Made by a program: the position numbers and the translations under genes. Source: CAG-882 sp050874385 (lineage in GTDB: Bacteria > Bacillota > Clostridia > Lachnospirales > Lachnospiraceae). Taken from it: 64,000 bases of DNA. The stretch is taken from contig JBNMKO010000005.1 of assembly GCA_050874385.1 (NCBI GenBank), positions 14,857 through 78,856 of the forward strand, written 5' to 3'. Positions 27,051 to 35,416 of the stretch are shown in pieces (the stretch's first letter is position 1; each line of letters begins with the position of its first letter). The notes below the pieces were generated by a model. That model did no database searches and was not told the DNA's origin. It worked only from the letters and a program-made list of their open reading frames with translations.

Positions 27051-27220
27051 AATATTCTGGTGAAATATCAAATTGATTAGTTTAAATTATCAACTTGATA
27101 AGAAAAAAGTTTTGATTCAGAAGAAAAAATTAACTATTATGGTATCAGACAAAAGAGATTGAGTGATTATTTAACCAAATTAAGTAAGCCCCTACTGATA
27201 AACGGCGAAGCAGTTATTTG

Positions 27221-27260
27221 GTTATGAGCAAGCTGCAAGCGGATTGCGAATATCCGATTG
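27221..27260 (+). repeat. Repeat family 2, copy B
   Basis: GTTATGAGCAAGCTGCAAGC followed by GGATTGCGAATATCCGATTG, about 80% identical to copy A, with the symmetrical CGGAT/ATCCG core intact. It lies 26 bp before the GTG start of the CMD gene and would be read as coding if the upstream ATG at 27218 were used; the repeat argues against that start. Confidence 0.65.
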
Positions 27261-27286
27261 GCAATGAAGATTGGAGGAGAGAAGCA

Positions 27287-28042
27287 GTGAGTATTACAAA
27301 AAAAGCACAGGAATACCACGAAAAAATGTTTCCGGGTTATCAGTCAAAATTTTTGGAGACAGACCCGGAATTTATCGAGAGATTTGATAATTTTGCATTT
27401 GATGAAGTGGTAAATGAAGAAGGCATGGAATTAGACCAGAAGACGAGAATGACATGTGTCTTGGCAGTTTTGCTGGGGTGTCAGGGATTGGATGAGTTTA
27501 AGGCAATGCTTCCGGCGGCAATGAACTTTGGTGTAACTCCGGTTGAGGTAAAGGAGATGGTGTATCAGGCAGTTGACTATCTGGGAATTGGAAGAGTTTT
27601 CCCGTTTTTACATGCGGTGAATGATATATTGACTGAAAAGGGTGTCAATCTTCCATTAGAAGGTCAGGCGACAACCACAATGGAGAACCGTCTTGAAAAA
27701 GGTATTCAGGCACAGGTAGATATTTTTGGTGAGGGTATGAAGGATTTTTATAAATCCGGTCCGGAGGAATCAAGCCATATCAACAGGTGGCTTGCATCCA
27801 ACTGTTTTGGGGATTTTTATACAAGAACGGGGCTGGATTATAAGACAAGAGAATTGATTACATTTTGTTTTCTGTATGCGCAGGGAGGCTGTGAGCCTCA
27901 GCTTATCAGCCATGCGGCAGCAAATATGAGACTTGGAAATGACAAACAGTTTTTAATTAGTGTCATCTCCCAGTGTCTGCCATTTATCGGGTATCCGAGA
28001 ACTTTAAATGCACTTCGCTGTATCAATGAAGCTGCAAAGTAA
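27287..28042 (+). CDS. Carboxymuconolactone decarboxylase (CMD) family protein, two domains
   Basis: A 251-aa protein with two tandem CMD/AhpD-fold domains, about residues 40-120 (ELDQKTRMTCVLAVLLGCQGLDEFKAMLPAAMNFGVTPVEVKEMVYQAVDYLGIGR) and 165-245 (DYKTRELITFCFLYAQGGCEPQLISHAAANMRLG). The AhpD CxxC is not present; single Cys residues remain, so antioxidant activity by the AhpD mechanism is doubtful. Start GTG 27287 follows GGAGGAG at 7 nt; ATG 27218 lacks a site and its frame covers a repeat. An SDR gene follows 44 bp later. Substrate unknown. Confidence 0.88.
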   Translation: MSITKKAQEYHEKMFPGYQSKFLETDPEFIERFDNFAFDEVVNEEGMELDQKTRMTCVLAVLLGCQGLDEFKAMLPAAMNFGVTPVEVKEMVYQAVDYLGIGRVFPFLHAVNDILTEKGVNLPLEGQATTTMENRLEKGIQAQVDIFGEGMKDFYKSGPEESSHINRWLASNCFGDFYTRTGLDYKTRELITFCFLYAQGGCEPQLISHAAANMRLGNDKQFLISVISQCLPFIGYPRTLNALRCINEAAK

Positions 28043-28086
28043 AAAATAATATATTAAATATTTTATAAAAATTGGAGGAAAAGATT

Positions 28087-28914
28087 ATGAGCAGAACATG
28101 GTTAATCACAGGAATAAGCAGTGGTTTTGGTTACGAGATTACAAAACAGTTGCTTGCAAAAGGCGATACAGTTGTTGGAACTGTAAGAAAGACAGATAAA
28201 ATCAAAAATCTTATGGAGGAATATCCCAAAAATTTAGATGTAAAAATTCTTGATGTGACAGACGTTCCGACACTTCAAAAGACAGTCAAGGAGGCATTTG
28301 CAGAACATGGAAAAATTGATGTTGTGATAAGCAATGCCGGATATGGATTGTTCGGTGCGGCTGAGGAACTCTCGGATGAGCAGATTAATCATATTATAGC
28401 AACCAATCTGACAGGTTCCATCCAGTTGATTAAGACATCACTTCCGTTTATGAGAAAACAGGGTGGTGGAAGAATTATCCAGATTTCCTCCTATGGCGGA
28501 CAGGTTGCTTATGCGGCAAATTCCATGTATCATGCGACAAAGTTTGGAATAGAAGGTTTTTGTGAGTCTGTTGCACAGGAGGTTGCTCCGTTTAATATCG
28601 GGATGACTATTGTGGAACCGGGCGGAGCGAGAACGGAATTTCGTTATGGAAGTGCAAAGGTAGCAAATCTCACACCGGAATATGAGGCGTGTCATGGTTT
28701 CCTTAAAATGCTTGACCCGGCAAACGGACTTGCGCCGGGAGACCCTGCGAAGATGGCGGCAAGGATTATAGAGAGTGTGGATTTGCCGAAAGTGCCGATG
28801 CGCATGGTATTAGGTTCTCAGGCATTGCAGGCAACAATTACAAGATTAAAAGAGAGAGTTGCTGATTATGAGACACAGACGGAACTTGCGGCATCTACAG
28901 ACATTGTGGAATAG
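28087..28914 (+). CDS. Short-chain dehydrogenase/reductase
   Basis: A 275-aa classical SDR. Cofactor motif TGISSGFG near residues 8-15, NAG at about residue 82, catalytic Ser in QISSYGG and the YHATK pair (Tyr/Lys, about residues 149-153). VVGTVRKTDK suggests NADP(H) preference. ATG 28087 is 9 nt after GGAGGA. It probably shares a transcript with the preceding CMD gene and ends at a terminator at 28973. The alcohol or ketone substrate is unknown. Confidence 0.92.
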   Translation: MSRTWLITGISSGFGYEITKQLLAKGDTVVGTVRKTDKIKNLMEEYPKNLDVKILDVTDVPTLQKTVKEAFAEHGKIDVVISNAGYGLFGAAEELSDEQINHIIATNLTGSIQLIKTSLPFMRKQGGGRIIQISSYGGQVAYAANSMYHATKFGIEGFCESVAQEVAPFNIGMTIVEPGGARTEFRYGSAKVANLTPEYEACHGFLKMLDPANGLAPGDPAKMAARIIESVDLPKVPMRMVLGSQALQATITRLKERVADYETQTELAASTDIVE

Positions 28915-28972
28915 ATAAAGAGATGTAATGGATATTTTTAAAATGTGTATATAGCATTGAGTTTATCAATAG

Positions 28973-29009
28973 AGGGGACACCAAAGATAGAGCTTTGATG
29001 CCCCTTTTA
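28973..29009 (+). terminator. Intrinsic terminator after the SDR gene
   Basis: AGGGG (28973-28977) and CCCCT (29001-29005) pair, with an inner CAAAG/CTTTG stem, followed by TTTTATT. Confidence 0.8.
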
Positions 29010-29057
29010 TTAAAATGGTTGAGTAGTTTTATTTATATTAAAAAAAAGGGAGTCCTT

Positions 29058-29813
29058 ATGAAAAAAATCAATTTAATTTTACTGATAATAAGTTTATGTG
29101 TGTTTTTTGCCGGATGCGGTAAGACAGAACCCGTGCAAAGAGAGACAAGAACGACAGAGCCTGATACAAGTCAGAGTACCGAGGTAACAAAAGTAAATGA
29201 TGAAAGTCAGGAGACCACCGGGACAGAAAATATAAAACCGGAGGAGACTTTAGAAAATCATTCAAAGATACTTATTGCATATTTTACCCGCGCGGATAAC
29301 ATACAGATTGACCCCGATATAGATGCGGTTTCGTCTGCCAGCATTAACATAAATGGTTCTTCATATAAAGGCAATCTGACAATTATGGCAGATTATATTG
29401 AGGAGGTCACGGGAGGAGATACTTTTTCGATATTGACAACCGAATATTATCCAACAGGTTATCGAGATACAACCAATGTGGCAAAAGAGCAACAGAACAA
29501 CGATGCAAGACCACAACTGTCAAACCATGTAGAAAATATGGAAGATTACGATATTATTTTTCTAGGTTTTCCAAATTGGTGGGGAGGCTTGCCGATGCCT
29601 GTTTATACATTTTTGGAGGAGTATGATTTTAGTGGAAGGACAATTATTCCGTTTGTTTCACATGAAGGAAGTGGTCTTGGAAATACTATATCAGAAATTG
29701 CCAAAATTTGTCCAAACTCAGAAGTGATGGAGGGTTTTGCCGTGAGAGGAAGTGAGGTCAGTTCAAGCAAAGATGATATTGTAAATTGGATTGAGGGGTT
29801 GGATTTAGAGTAG
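29058..29813 (+). CDS. Surface-anchored flavodoxin lipoprotein
   Basis: A 251-aa protein with a lipoprotein signal peptide (lipobox FAGC, Cys20), a Thr/Glu-rich linker to about residue 70, and a flavodoxin_4-type domain: ILIAYFTRADNIQ at the phosphate loop and FLGFPNWWGGLPMPVYTFLEEYDFSGRTIIPFVSHEGSGLG around the isoalloxazine site. Flavodoxins are normally cytoplasmic; the signal and linker place this one outside the membrane. The domain has an insert (DPDIDAVSSASININ) shared with the protein at 52584. ATG 29058 follows AAGGGAG. Stands alone behind a terminator. Electron donor and acceptor unknown. Confidence 0.9.
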   Translation: MKKINLILLIISLCVFFAGCGKTEPVQRETRTTEPDTSQSTEVTKVNDESQETTGTENIKPEETLENHSKILIAYFTRADNIQIDPDIDAVSSASININGSSYKGNLTIMADYIEEVTGGDTFSILTTEYYPTGYRDTTNVAKEQQNNDARPQLSNHVENMEDYDIIFLGFPNWWGGLPMPVYTFLEEYDFSGRTIIPFVSHEGSGLGNTISEIAKICPNSEVMEGFAVRGSEVSSSKDDIVNWIEGLDLE

Positions 29814-30001
29814 CTACAGATTTTGTGTTTTAAATGAAGCCTTGAACATTATATAGATTTTTGAAACCTGATTATGATATAATATTTATATATTTGCGTG
29901 ATAAGTGTGTGTACATAGGTTTGAAAAAATGGACATATCTGGTGGTGTAAGCCGAACTAAAAGCAAAGTTCATGCAAAAAATAGTTTACGGGAGAATTTT
30001 T

Positions 30002-30880
30002 ATGGATTTGAGAGTACTGCGCTATTTCCTCACGGTTGCGAGGGAGCAGAGTTTTACAAAGGCAGCCGGACAGCTAAATATCACACAGCCGACGCTGTCT
30101 AGGCAGCTTGCGGCTCTTGAGGACGAGCTTGGGGCAAAGTTATTCAACCGCGGCGGACACAGCATAACGCTCACAAATGACGGTCTGCTGTTAAAAAGGC
30201 GCGCCCTTGAGATTGTCGACCTCGAGGACAAGCTTGTGAGCGAATTTAAGGGTGGTAAAGAGTCCGTTGAGGGAAGAATTTCTATAGGCTGCGGAGAGTT
30301 TATGGCTGTGGAGGAGCTGGCAAAGATATGTAAAAGCTACAGGGAAAAATATCCGCTTGTGCAGTTTGCGATACATACGGGAACCGCCGACAAGATATCC
30401 GAGATGATGAACAAGGGGCTTGTGGATATCGGTCTTTTCCTTGAACCCGTGAACACGACGGGCTTGGACTATATCAGGGTGCAGGGAAGCGACCACTGGG
30501 TTGTGAGTATGAAGCCCGATGACCCGCTTGCAAAAAAGGAATTTATAATCAAGGAGGATTTGATTGGGCTGCCGCTTATTCTGCCGGAGCGCGCAAATGT
30601 GCAGAGTGAGATTGCCAACTGGTTTGGAAAGGATTTTGACAAGCTCAATGTCGCATTTACGAGCAATCTCGGAACCAACGCCGGTATAATGGCGATGAAC
30701 GACCTCGGATATCCGATTTCCATTGAGGGTGCGGCGAGGTACTGGAGCAGGGAACTTCTTGTGCAGAGGAGATTGTCACCGGAGATTAAGACAAGCACAG
30801 TGATAGCGTGGAAGAGGAACATTCCATACTCAACCGCCGTTTTGAAATTCATCGACGAGATAAATGCCTACAAGGCATAG
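30002..30880 (+). CDS. LysR family transcriptional regulator
   Basis: A 292-aa LysR protein opening MDLRVLRYFLTVAREQSFTKAA with helix-turn-helix QLNITQPTLSRQLAALEDELG. The effector domain follows from about residue 90. ATG 30002 follows ACGGGAG. It lies between two flavodoxin genes and may regulate one of them. A terminator follows at 30931. It is similar in its N-terminus to the LysR protein at 12032. Confidence 0.92.
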   Translation: MDLRVLRYFLTVAREQSFTKAAGQLNITQPTLSRQLAALEDELGAKLFNRGGHSITLTNDGLLLKRRALEIVDLEDKLVSEFKGGKESVEGRISIGCGEFMAVEELAKICKSYREKYPLVQFAIHTGTADKISEMMNKGLVDIGLFLEPVNTTGLDYIRVQGSDHWVVSMKPDDPLAKKEFIIKEDLIGLPLILPERANVQSEIANWFGKDFDKLNVAFTSNLGTNAGIMAMNDLGYPISIEGAARYWSRELLVQRRLSPEIKTSTVIAWKRNIPYSTAVLKFIDEINAYKA

Positions 30881-30930
30881 AAAAGCATACGATATAAGTA
30901 TTAGACATAATCAAATAATGTTCTATAATG

Positions 30931-30975
30931 AATGTGTAGGGTAAAGTAACGGTATAAATGTCCTGCACATTTTTT
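30931..30975 (+). terminator. Intrinsic terminator after the LysR gene
   Basis: AATGTGTAGG (30931-30940) pairs with CCTGCACATT (30962-30971, one G-T pair), followed by further T residues. Confidence 0.8.
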
Positions 30976-31000
30976 ATATATTTGAAAATTATATTTTGGA

Positions 31001-31091
31001 AATTTTCAACAGAATTTTCGGATTATATAAAATGTAAAAAAATGTACATAAACATACTGGGCATTTGTAAAACTTAAATTTTCAACGGAAT
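31001..31091 (+). repeat. Short direct repeat upstream of a flavodoxin gene
   Basis: AATTTTCAACAGAAT (31001-31015) and AATTTTCAACGGAAT (31077-31091) match at 14 of 15 positions, 76 bp apart, in the leader of the 31140 gene. They may be regulator sites. The rest of 30976-31139 is A+T-rich. Confidence 0.35.
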
Positions 31092-31139
31092 GGTTATGTA
31101 AGTACCTGATAAATAAAAATAATTTTGGAGGTGTTTATT

Positions 31140-31610
31140 GTGGGTAAAAAATTGGTAGCGTATTTCAGCGCGAGCGGAGTTACAAAAAAAGCTGCCGAGA
31201 TGGTAGCTGAGGCAGCAGGTTGTGATTTATATGAAATCGAGCCTAAAGTGCCGTACACAAAGGCTGACTTGAACTGGATGGATAAGAAGTCGAGAAGCAG
31301 CGTAGAGATGAGTGATAAAAAAATCAGACCGGAGCTTGCCGATAACGATATTGATGTAAGCTCATACGATGAGATAATCATCGGATTTCCTATCTGGTGG
31401 TATGTCGCACCGACAATAATCAACAGCTTTTTGGAGAAGCATGATTTTTCCGGAAAGAAGATTGTGCTGTTTGCGACATCGGGCGGAAGCGGATTTGGCA
31501 ACACGGTTTCAGAATTGCAGCCATCTGCACCGGGAGCACAGATTGTGGAGGGAAAAATCTTAAACAGAATGTCAAAGCAGGACATAAACAACTGGGTTAA
31601 GGAATTATAG
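31140..31610 (+). CDS. Flavodoxin family protein
   Basis: A 156-aa cytoplasmic flavodoxin: phosphate loop AYFSASGVTKKAAEMVAEA, closer to the classical loop than its paralogues; IGFPIWWYVAPTIINSFLEKHDFSGKKIVLFATSGGSGFG is the flavin-contact region. The KSRSSVEM segment before it is also seen in modified form in the 53909 protein. GTG 31140 is taken as start because GGAGGTG ends 8 nt earlier and no ATG is available. Stand-alone gene. Confidence 0.9.
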   Translation: MGKKLVAYFSASGVTKKAAEMVAEAAGCDLYEIEPKVPYTKADLNWMDKKSRSSVEMSDKKIRPELADNDIDVSSYDEIIIGFPIWWYVAPTIINSFLEKHDFSGKKIVLFATSGGSGFGNTVSELQPSAPGAQIVEGKILNRMSKQDINNWVKEL

Positions 31611-31834
31611 GAAATATTGATACATAATCCCACAGCTTGGATTTGAGATTAAACAGTTGTGTAATTGTCTATAAATGAGTAATTATGATAAATTTAACAA
31701 AAATAGTTTTTGTTTGTTTGAATTTAAAATATATCTCAAGAAAAATATTTTTGTATAGCAAACAAATTTATGCAACATTTTAAATTTGTTCATTTGTAGT
31801 AATTGTCTAAAAATATAAAAGGAGTGTAAAAAGT

Positions 31835-32602
31835 ATGGCAAAGATAGTACAGACAGCAGGAAGAAACGCACTCGGAGAGTTTGCTCCGGAGTTCGCACAT
31901 TTTAATGATGATGTTTTATTTGGTGAAAATTGGAACAATCAGGATATAGATGTAAAGACAAGAAGCATTATAACAGTTGTTGCGCTTATGGCATCGGGTG
32001 TCACCGACTCTTCACTCAAGTTCCATTTGCAGAACGCAAAGGCACATGGCGTTACACAGAAGGAAATTGCGGCTGTAATCACACATGTAGCATTTTACAC
32101 GGGCTGGCCAAAGGGCTGGGCAGTGTTTAACATGGCAAAAGAGGTGTGGAGCGTGAATGAGGGTGACCTTCCTTATGAGGATGAGGCTATGAGAGCACAC
32201 GCAAAGGAGATGGTATTCCCTATCGGCGCGCCTAACGATGGATTTGCAAAATATTTTACAGGCAAGAGCTATCTTGCACCTGTCTCCACAAGTCAGGTCG
32301 GAATATTCAATGTGACATTTGAGCCGGGATGCCGCAACAACTGGCATATTCATCACGCAAAGAGTGGTGGCGGTCAGATACTTGTATGTGTTGCAGGTCG
32401 CGGTTACTATCAGGAGGAGGGCAAGGAGGCAGTCGAGATGAAACCGGGCGACTGTATCAACATCCCTGCCGAGGTAAAGCACTGGCATGGTGCGGCACCT
32501 GACAGTTGGTTCAGCCATCTCGCCGTTGAGGTTCCGGGCGAGGGCGGTTCAAACGAGTGGTGTGAGCCGGTGTCGGATGAGGAGTACGGAAAGATCAAAT
32601 AA
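31835..32602 (+). CDS. CMD-cupin fusion protein
   Basis: A 255-aa two-domain protein. Residues about 20-105 are a carboxymuconolactone decarboxylase-type domain (DVKTRSIITVVALMASG, FHLQNAKAHGVTQKEIAAVITHVAFYTGWPKGW). Residues about 145-245 are a cupin with metal-ligand motif GCRNNWHIHHAKSGGGQ and second motif GDCINIPAEVKHWHGA. AAAAGGAGTG precedes the ATG. It faces a TetR gene with 5 bp between stops. Similar fusions are common in gut anaerobes; the substrate is unknown. Confidence 0.9.
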   Translation: MAKIVQTAGRNALGEFAPEFAHFNDDVLFGENWNNQDIDVKTRSIITVVALMASGVTDSSLKFHLQNAKAHGVTQKEIAAVITHVAFYTGWPKGWAVFNMAKEVWSVNEGDLPYEDEAMRAHAKEMVFPIGAPNDGFAKYFTGKSYLAPVSTSQVGIFNVTFEPGCRNNWHIHHAKSGGGQILVCVAGRGYYQEEGKEAVEMKPGDCINIPAEVKHWHGAAPDSWFSHLAVEVPGEGGSNEWCEPVSDEEYGKIK

Positions 32603-32607
32603 TTATT

Positions 32608-33189
32608 TTATTCTCCAAATAAATCTTTTTGCTCAAGCTGGAGAAGCTTGCCAAGCTCCAAGGCAATATCATTTATGGAGCAGTCAAGCTCTCCCTTGAG
32701 CCATTGCTTGTACATGTTGACTATGCCGCCTGAAAAATAGCAGACGCGCAGACTCACCATTTTCGAGTGACGCATATTTTCGGGAATGTCACTGTAATTG
32801 AGCATGTAGTCGGTAAAAACACTCTTTAATTTTTCCATAAATATTTCGGAGCCGTTTGCAAGTATGAGGGTTCGGTAAAATTCGATGTCCGCCTCTATGT
32901 GGCGGTTAATTTTTAAAAGAAGAGGAACCGGATTGCTGAAAAAATTGGTAAACTTAAATTCCTTTAACACATCAAGCATTTTTTCTATAATTTCATTCTC
33001 AATTTCTTCCGTAACGCCGCGCACATCGGGATAGTGTGCATAGAAGGTGGCGCGGTTTAAATCAGCCATTGTCACAATGTCCGTCACGGTTATTTTTGAT
33101 AAAGGCTTTTCTTTTAAAAGCTGTGTGTACGCCTCACGAATCATACGACGTGAGCGGATTGCACTGCGGTATTGCGCTTTTTGTCCCAT
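32608..33189 (-). CDS. TetR family transcriptional regulator
   Basis: A 193-aa repressor: N-terminal helix-turn-helix (SRRMIREAYTQLLKEKPLSKITVTDIVTMADLNRATFYAHYPDV) and a C-terminal domain of the TetR_C_8 type. ATG 33189 follows GGAGGAG. It is divergent from the oleate hydratase gene with a 227-bp shared control region, so a role as fatty-acid-responsive repressor of that gene is likely. Its own promoter is recognisable at 33282-33310. Confidence 0.92.
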   Translation of the reverse strand: MGQKAQYRSAIRSRRMIREAYTQLLKEKPLSKITVTDIVTMADLNRATFYAHYPDVRGVTEEIENEIIEKMLDVLKEFKFTNFFSNPVPLLLKINRHIEADIEFYRTLILANGSEIFMEKLKSVFTDYMLNYSDIPENMRHSKMVSLRVCYFSGGIVNMYKQWLKGELDCSINDIALELGKLLQLEQKDLFGE

Positions 33190-33281
33190 ATATTCTCCTC
33201 CAAAAACCAACAATTTCAATACAACTGTCGGATTTTATATATTTTGCGAAAAACTGATGATTGTCGTTTTTTTACATATCA

Positions 33282-33320
33282 ATTATGCTGTATTCAGAAA
33301 CAAAAGTCAACACTTGTTGG
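33282..33320 (-). promoter_or_regulatory. tetR promoter with overlapping TetR-type operator
   Basis: On the minus strand TTGACT (33310-33305), a 17-nt spacer and CATAAT (33287-33282) make a good sigma-A promoter. An imperfect palindrome TCAACA-CT-TGTTGG (33307-33320) overlaps the -35, which suits repression. The region 33190-33416 also holds AGCGGATT...AATATCTG (33372-33390), similar to the repeat family 2 core. Confidence 0.5.
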
Positions 33321-33416
33321 ATATTGAAAGCAGCTTACGCAACCAATCTGTGTGTATAAACAATATGTGTAAGCGGATTAAAAATATCTGCTTTGTGAGC
33401 GGAAAGGAGAATATAT

Positions 33417-35177
33417 ATGAGAAATTATGACAGGGTTCACCCTCGCAAGCCGGAGGGCATTGATGAGAGAAAGGCTTATATTGTCGGAGGAGGCATCGCA
33501 GGACTATCTGCGGCTGCATTTCTTGTGAGGGATGCACAGATGCCGGGAAAAAATATTACGGTGTACGACCAGCTTCCGGTGTTCGGAGGCTCGATGGATG
33601 CCTGCGGCGATGCCGCAAATGGCTATGTATCGCGCGGTGAGCGTGAGCTTGAGCCGTATATGGAGTGTCTGTGGGATTTGTTCGGTTCAATACCTTCACT
33701 CTATGAGGAGGGACGCACAGTGCTTGATGAGACAAGAGAGTGCAACAAAAACTGGGAAATTGATTCAAAGCACCGCCTCTGGGAGCAGGGATTTGTGCCG
33801 CACGATGAATCCACCATGGGAGTCACACCTGAAATTCAAAACCAGATGATTAAAATGATGCTTACCGATGAGAAACAGTTGGAGGATGTGACGATTGAGC
33901 AGTGGTTCAGCCCGGCATTTTTTAAGAGCCAGCTCTGGTACTATTGGAGCGCTATGCTCGCATTTCAGCCATATCACAGTCTTATTGAGATGCGCCGCTA
34001 TGCTGTCCGCTTTATGCACCAGCTTCATCTTATTAAGAGTCTGCGTGGTATTCTTAGAACCAAGTATGACCAGTACAACAGCCTGATACGACCTTTGCAG
34101 GAGTATCTTGCTGGGCACGGTGTTGTGTTTGTAGCCGGAACAACAGTAACCGATATGGATATAGACATTGACGGATGTGACAAGACTGTGACGGCACTTC
34201 ATTTAAAATCGGGGGACGAGGAAAATGTTATTTCAATCTCCGAAAAAGATATTGTATTTTTTACAAATGGTTCAATGACGCAGAACTCAACACAGGGCAG
34301 CATGAAGGAAGCTCCCGTAATGAACAGGGATATGGAAAATATGGGATGCTTTACGCTGTGGAAAAAGCTTGCCGCAAAGTGCCCGGAATATGGCAATCCT
34401 GAGAAATTTGCATTTGACCCCGATAAAAGTAATTTTGTGAGCTGTACGGTGACAGTCCGCGATTATCCGCAGTTTTTTGATTATCTGGCAGAAAAGACAG
34501 GAAACCTGACGGGAAAGGGCGGTTGCTCAACATTTGTAGATGCACCGTGGTTTATCAACTATAATGTTCCGTTACAGCCTGTTGCACCTGACCAGCCTGA
34601 AAATGTTCAGGTAATGTGGTTTTATGGTCTGCATGCCAACAAAAAAGGGGCATACACAAAGAAGCCGATGACAGAATGTAACGGCGAGGAGATAATGAAG
34701 GAATTTCTGTATTTCTGCGGACTTGAGGATAAGATTGATGAGATTATGCCTCATATCACGGCAATTCCGGTTGTCATGCCTTATATCACAAGCCAGTTCA
34801 TGCCGCGTCAGCTAAAAGACCGTCCGCAGATTATTCCTGCCGGAAATAAGAACCTTGCTTTCATAGGACAGTTTGTTGAGCTTGAGGGTGATGTGGTGTT
34901 CACGGTGGAGACAAGTGTTCGTACAGCAATGATTGCCGTCTATAGAATGTTGGAACTTGACCGCCCGATAACTCCGCTGTTTCAGGGACAGTATGATATA
35001 AGAATGGTAAATGTGGCACTTAAAACTCTGCTTGGGAAGGATGAAATCGAGGTCAGTGACTTGCCTAAGATAAGTCCACTCAAGCTTCCTCAGACAATGC
35101 GCGAGATTGTGGATGCAATCAATCAAATTCCTCCTGTGCCGGAATACTATTCGGAGAGGAAAGAGAATGTAAGATAA
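33417..35177 (+). CDS. ohyA: Oleate hydratase (myosin cross-reactive antigen family)
   Basis: A 586-aa FAD-dependent enzyme that adds water across the double bond of oleate and related unsaturated fatty acids, giving 10-hydroxy acids. This detoxifies dietary fatty acids at the membrane. The N-terminal FAD-binding motif is AYIVGGGIAGLSAAAFLVRDA, followed by YDQLPVFGGSMDACG. The conserved NLAFIGQFVELEGDVVFTVETSVRTAM near residue 480 closes the FAD site. Length is normal for the family. AAAGGAG precedes the ATG. Divergent from a TetR gene that probably controls it; followed by a terminator. Confidence 0.95.
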   Translation: MRNYDRVHPRKPEGIDERKAYIVGGGIAGLSAAAFLVRDAQMPGKNITVYDQLPVFGGSMDACGDAANGYVSRGERELEPYMECLWDLFGSIPSLYEEGRTVLDETRECNKNWEIDSKHRLWEQGFVPHDESTMGVTPEIQNQMIKMMLTDEKQLEDVTIEQWFSPAFFKSQLWYYWSAMLAFQPYHSLIEMRRYAVRFMHQLHLIKSLRGILRTKYDQYNSLIRPLQEYLAGHGVVFVAGTTVTDMDIDIDGCDKTVTALHLKSGDEENVISISEKDIVFFTNGSMTQNSTQGSMKEAPVMNRDMENMGCFTLWKKLAAKCPEYGNPEKFAFDPDKSNFVSCTVTVRDYPQFFDYLAEKTGNLTGKGGCSTFVDAPWFINYNVPLQPVAPDQPENVQVMWFYGLHANKKGAYTKKPMTECNGEEIMKEFLYFCGLEDKIDEIMPHITAIPVVMPYITSQFMPRQLKDRPQIIPAGNKNLAFIGQFVELEGDVVFTVETSVRTAMIAVYRMLELDRPITPLFQGQYDIRMVNVALKTLLGKDEIEVSDLPKISPLKLPQTMREIVDAINQIPPVPEYYSERKENVR

Positions 35178-35220
35178 TACCCCCCCAAAAATGAAATAAG
35201 ACATAGAACAACATTGACAA

Positions 35221-35267
35221 AAAGTTCCTATTTGTACTTTTAAGGTATGGATAGGAACTTTTTTTAA
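35221..35267 (+). terminator. Intrinsic terminator after oleate hydratase
   Basis: A 12-bp perfect stem (AAAAGTTCCTAT 35221-35232 with ATAGGAACTTTT 35252-35263) followed by more T residues. Confidence 0.88.
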
Positions 35268-35416
35268 TAATTACACCTTTTTACAATTCTGTCAGATTCA
35301 GGATTTAAAGGTTTTGTTGTGATGCTGTCCGAAAAAAGTGATTTTATCATTTATAAGCTTCCTATTAAGTCAGATTGTTGTATAATACAATAAAAAAGTG
35401 AAATGGAGGCTGTATA

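Noticed and set aside
30901..30929. Promoter TTAGAC-N17-TATAAT
   Set aside because: It is followed at once by the terminator stem at 30931; a transcript starting there would end within about 40 nt, so it is probably chance or the A+T-rich approach to the terminator.
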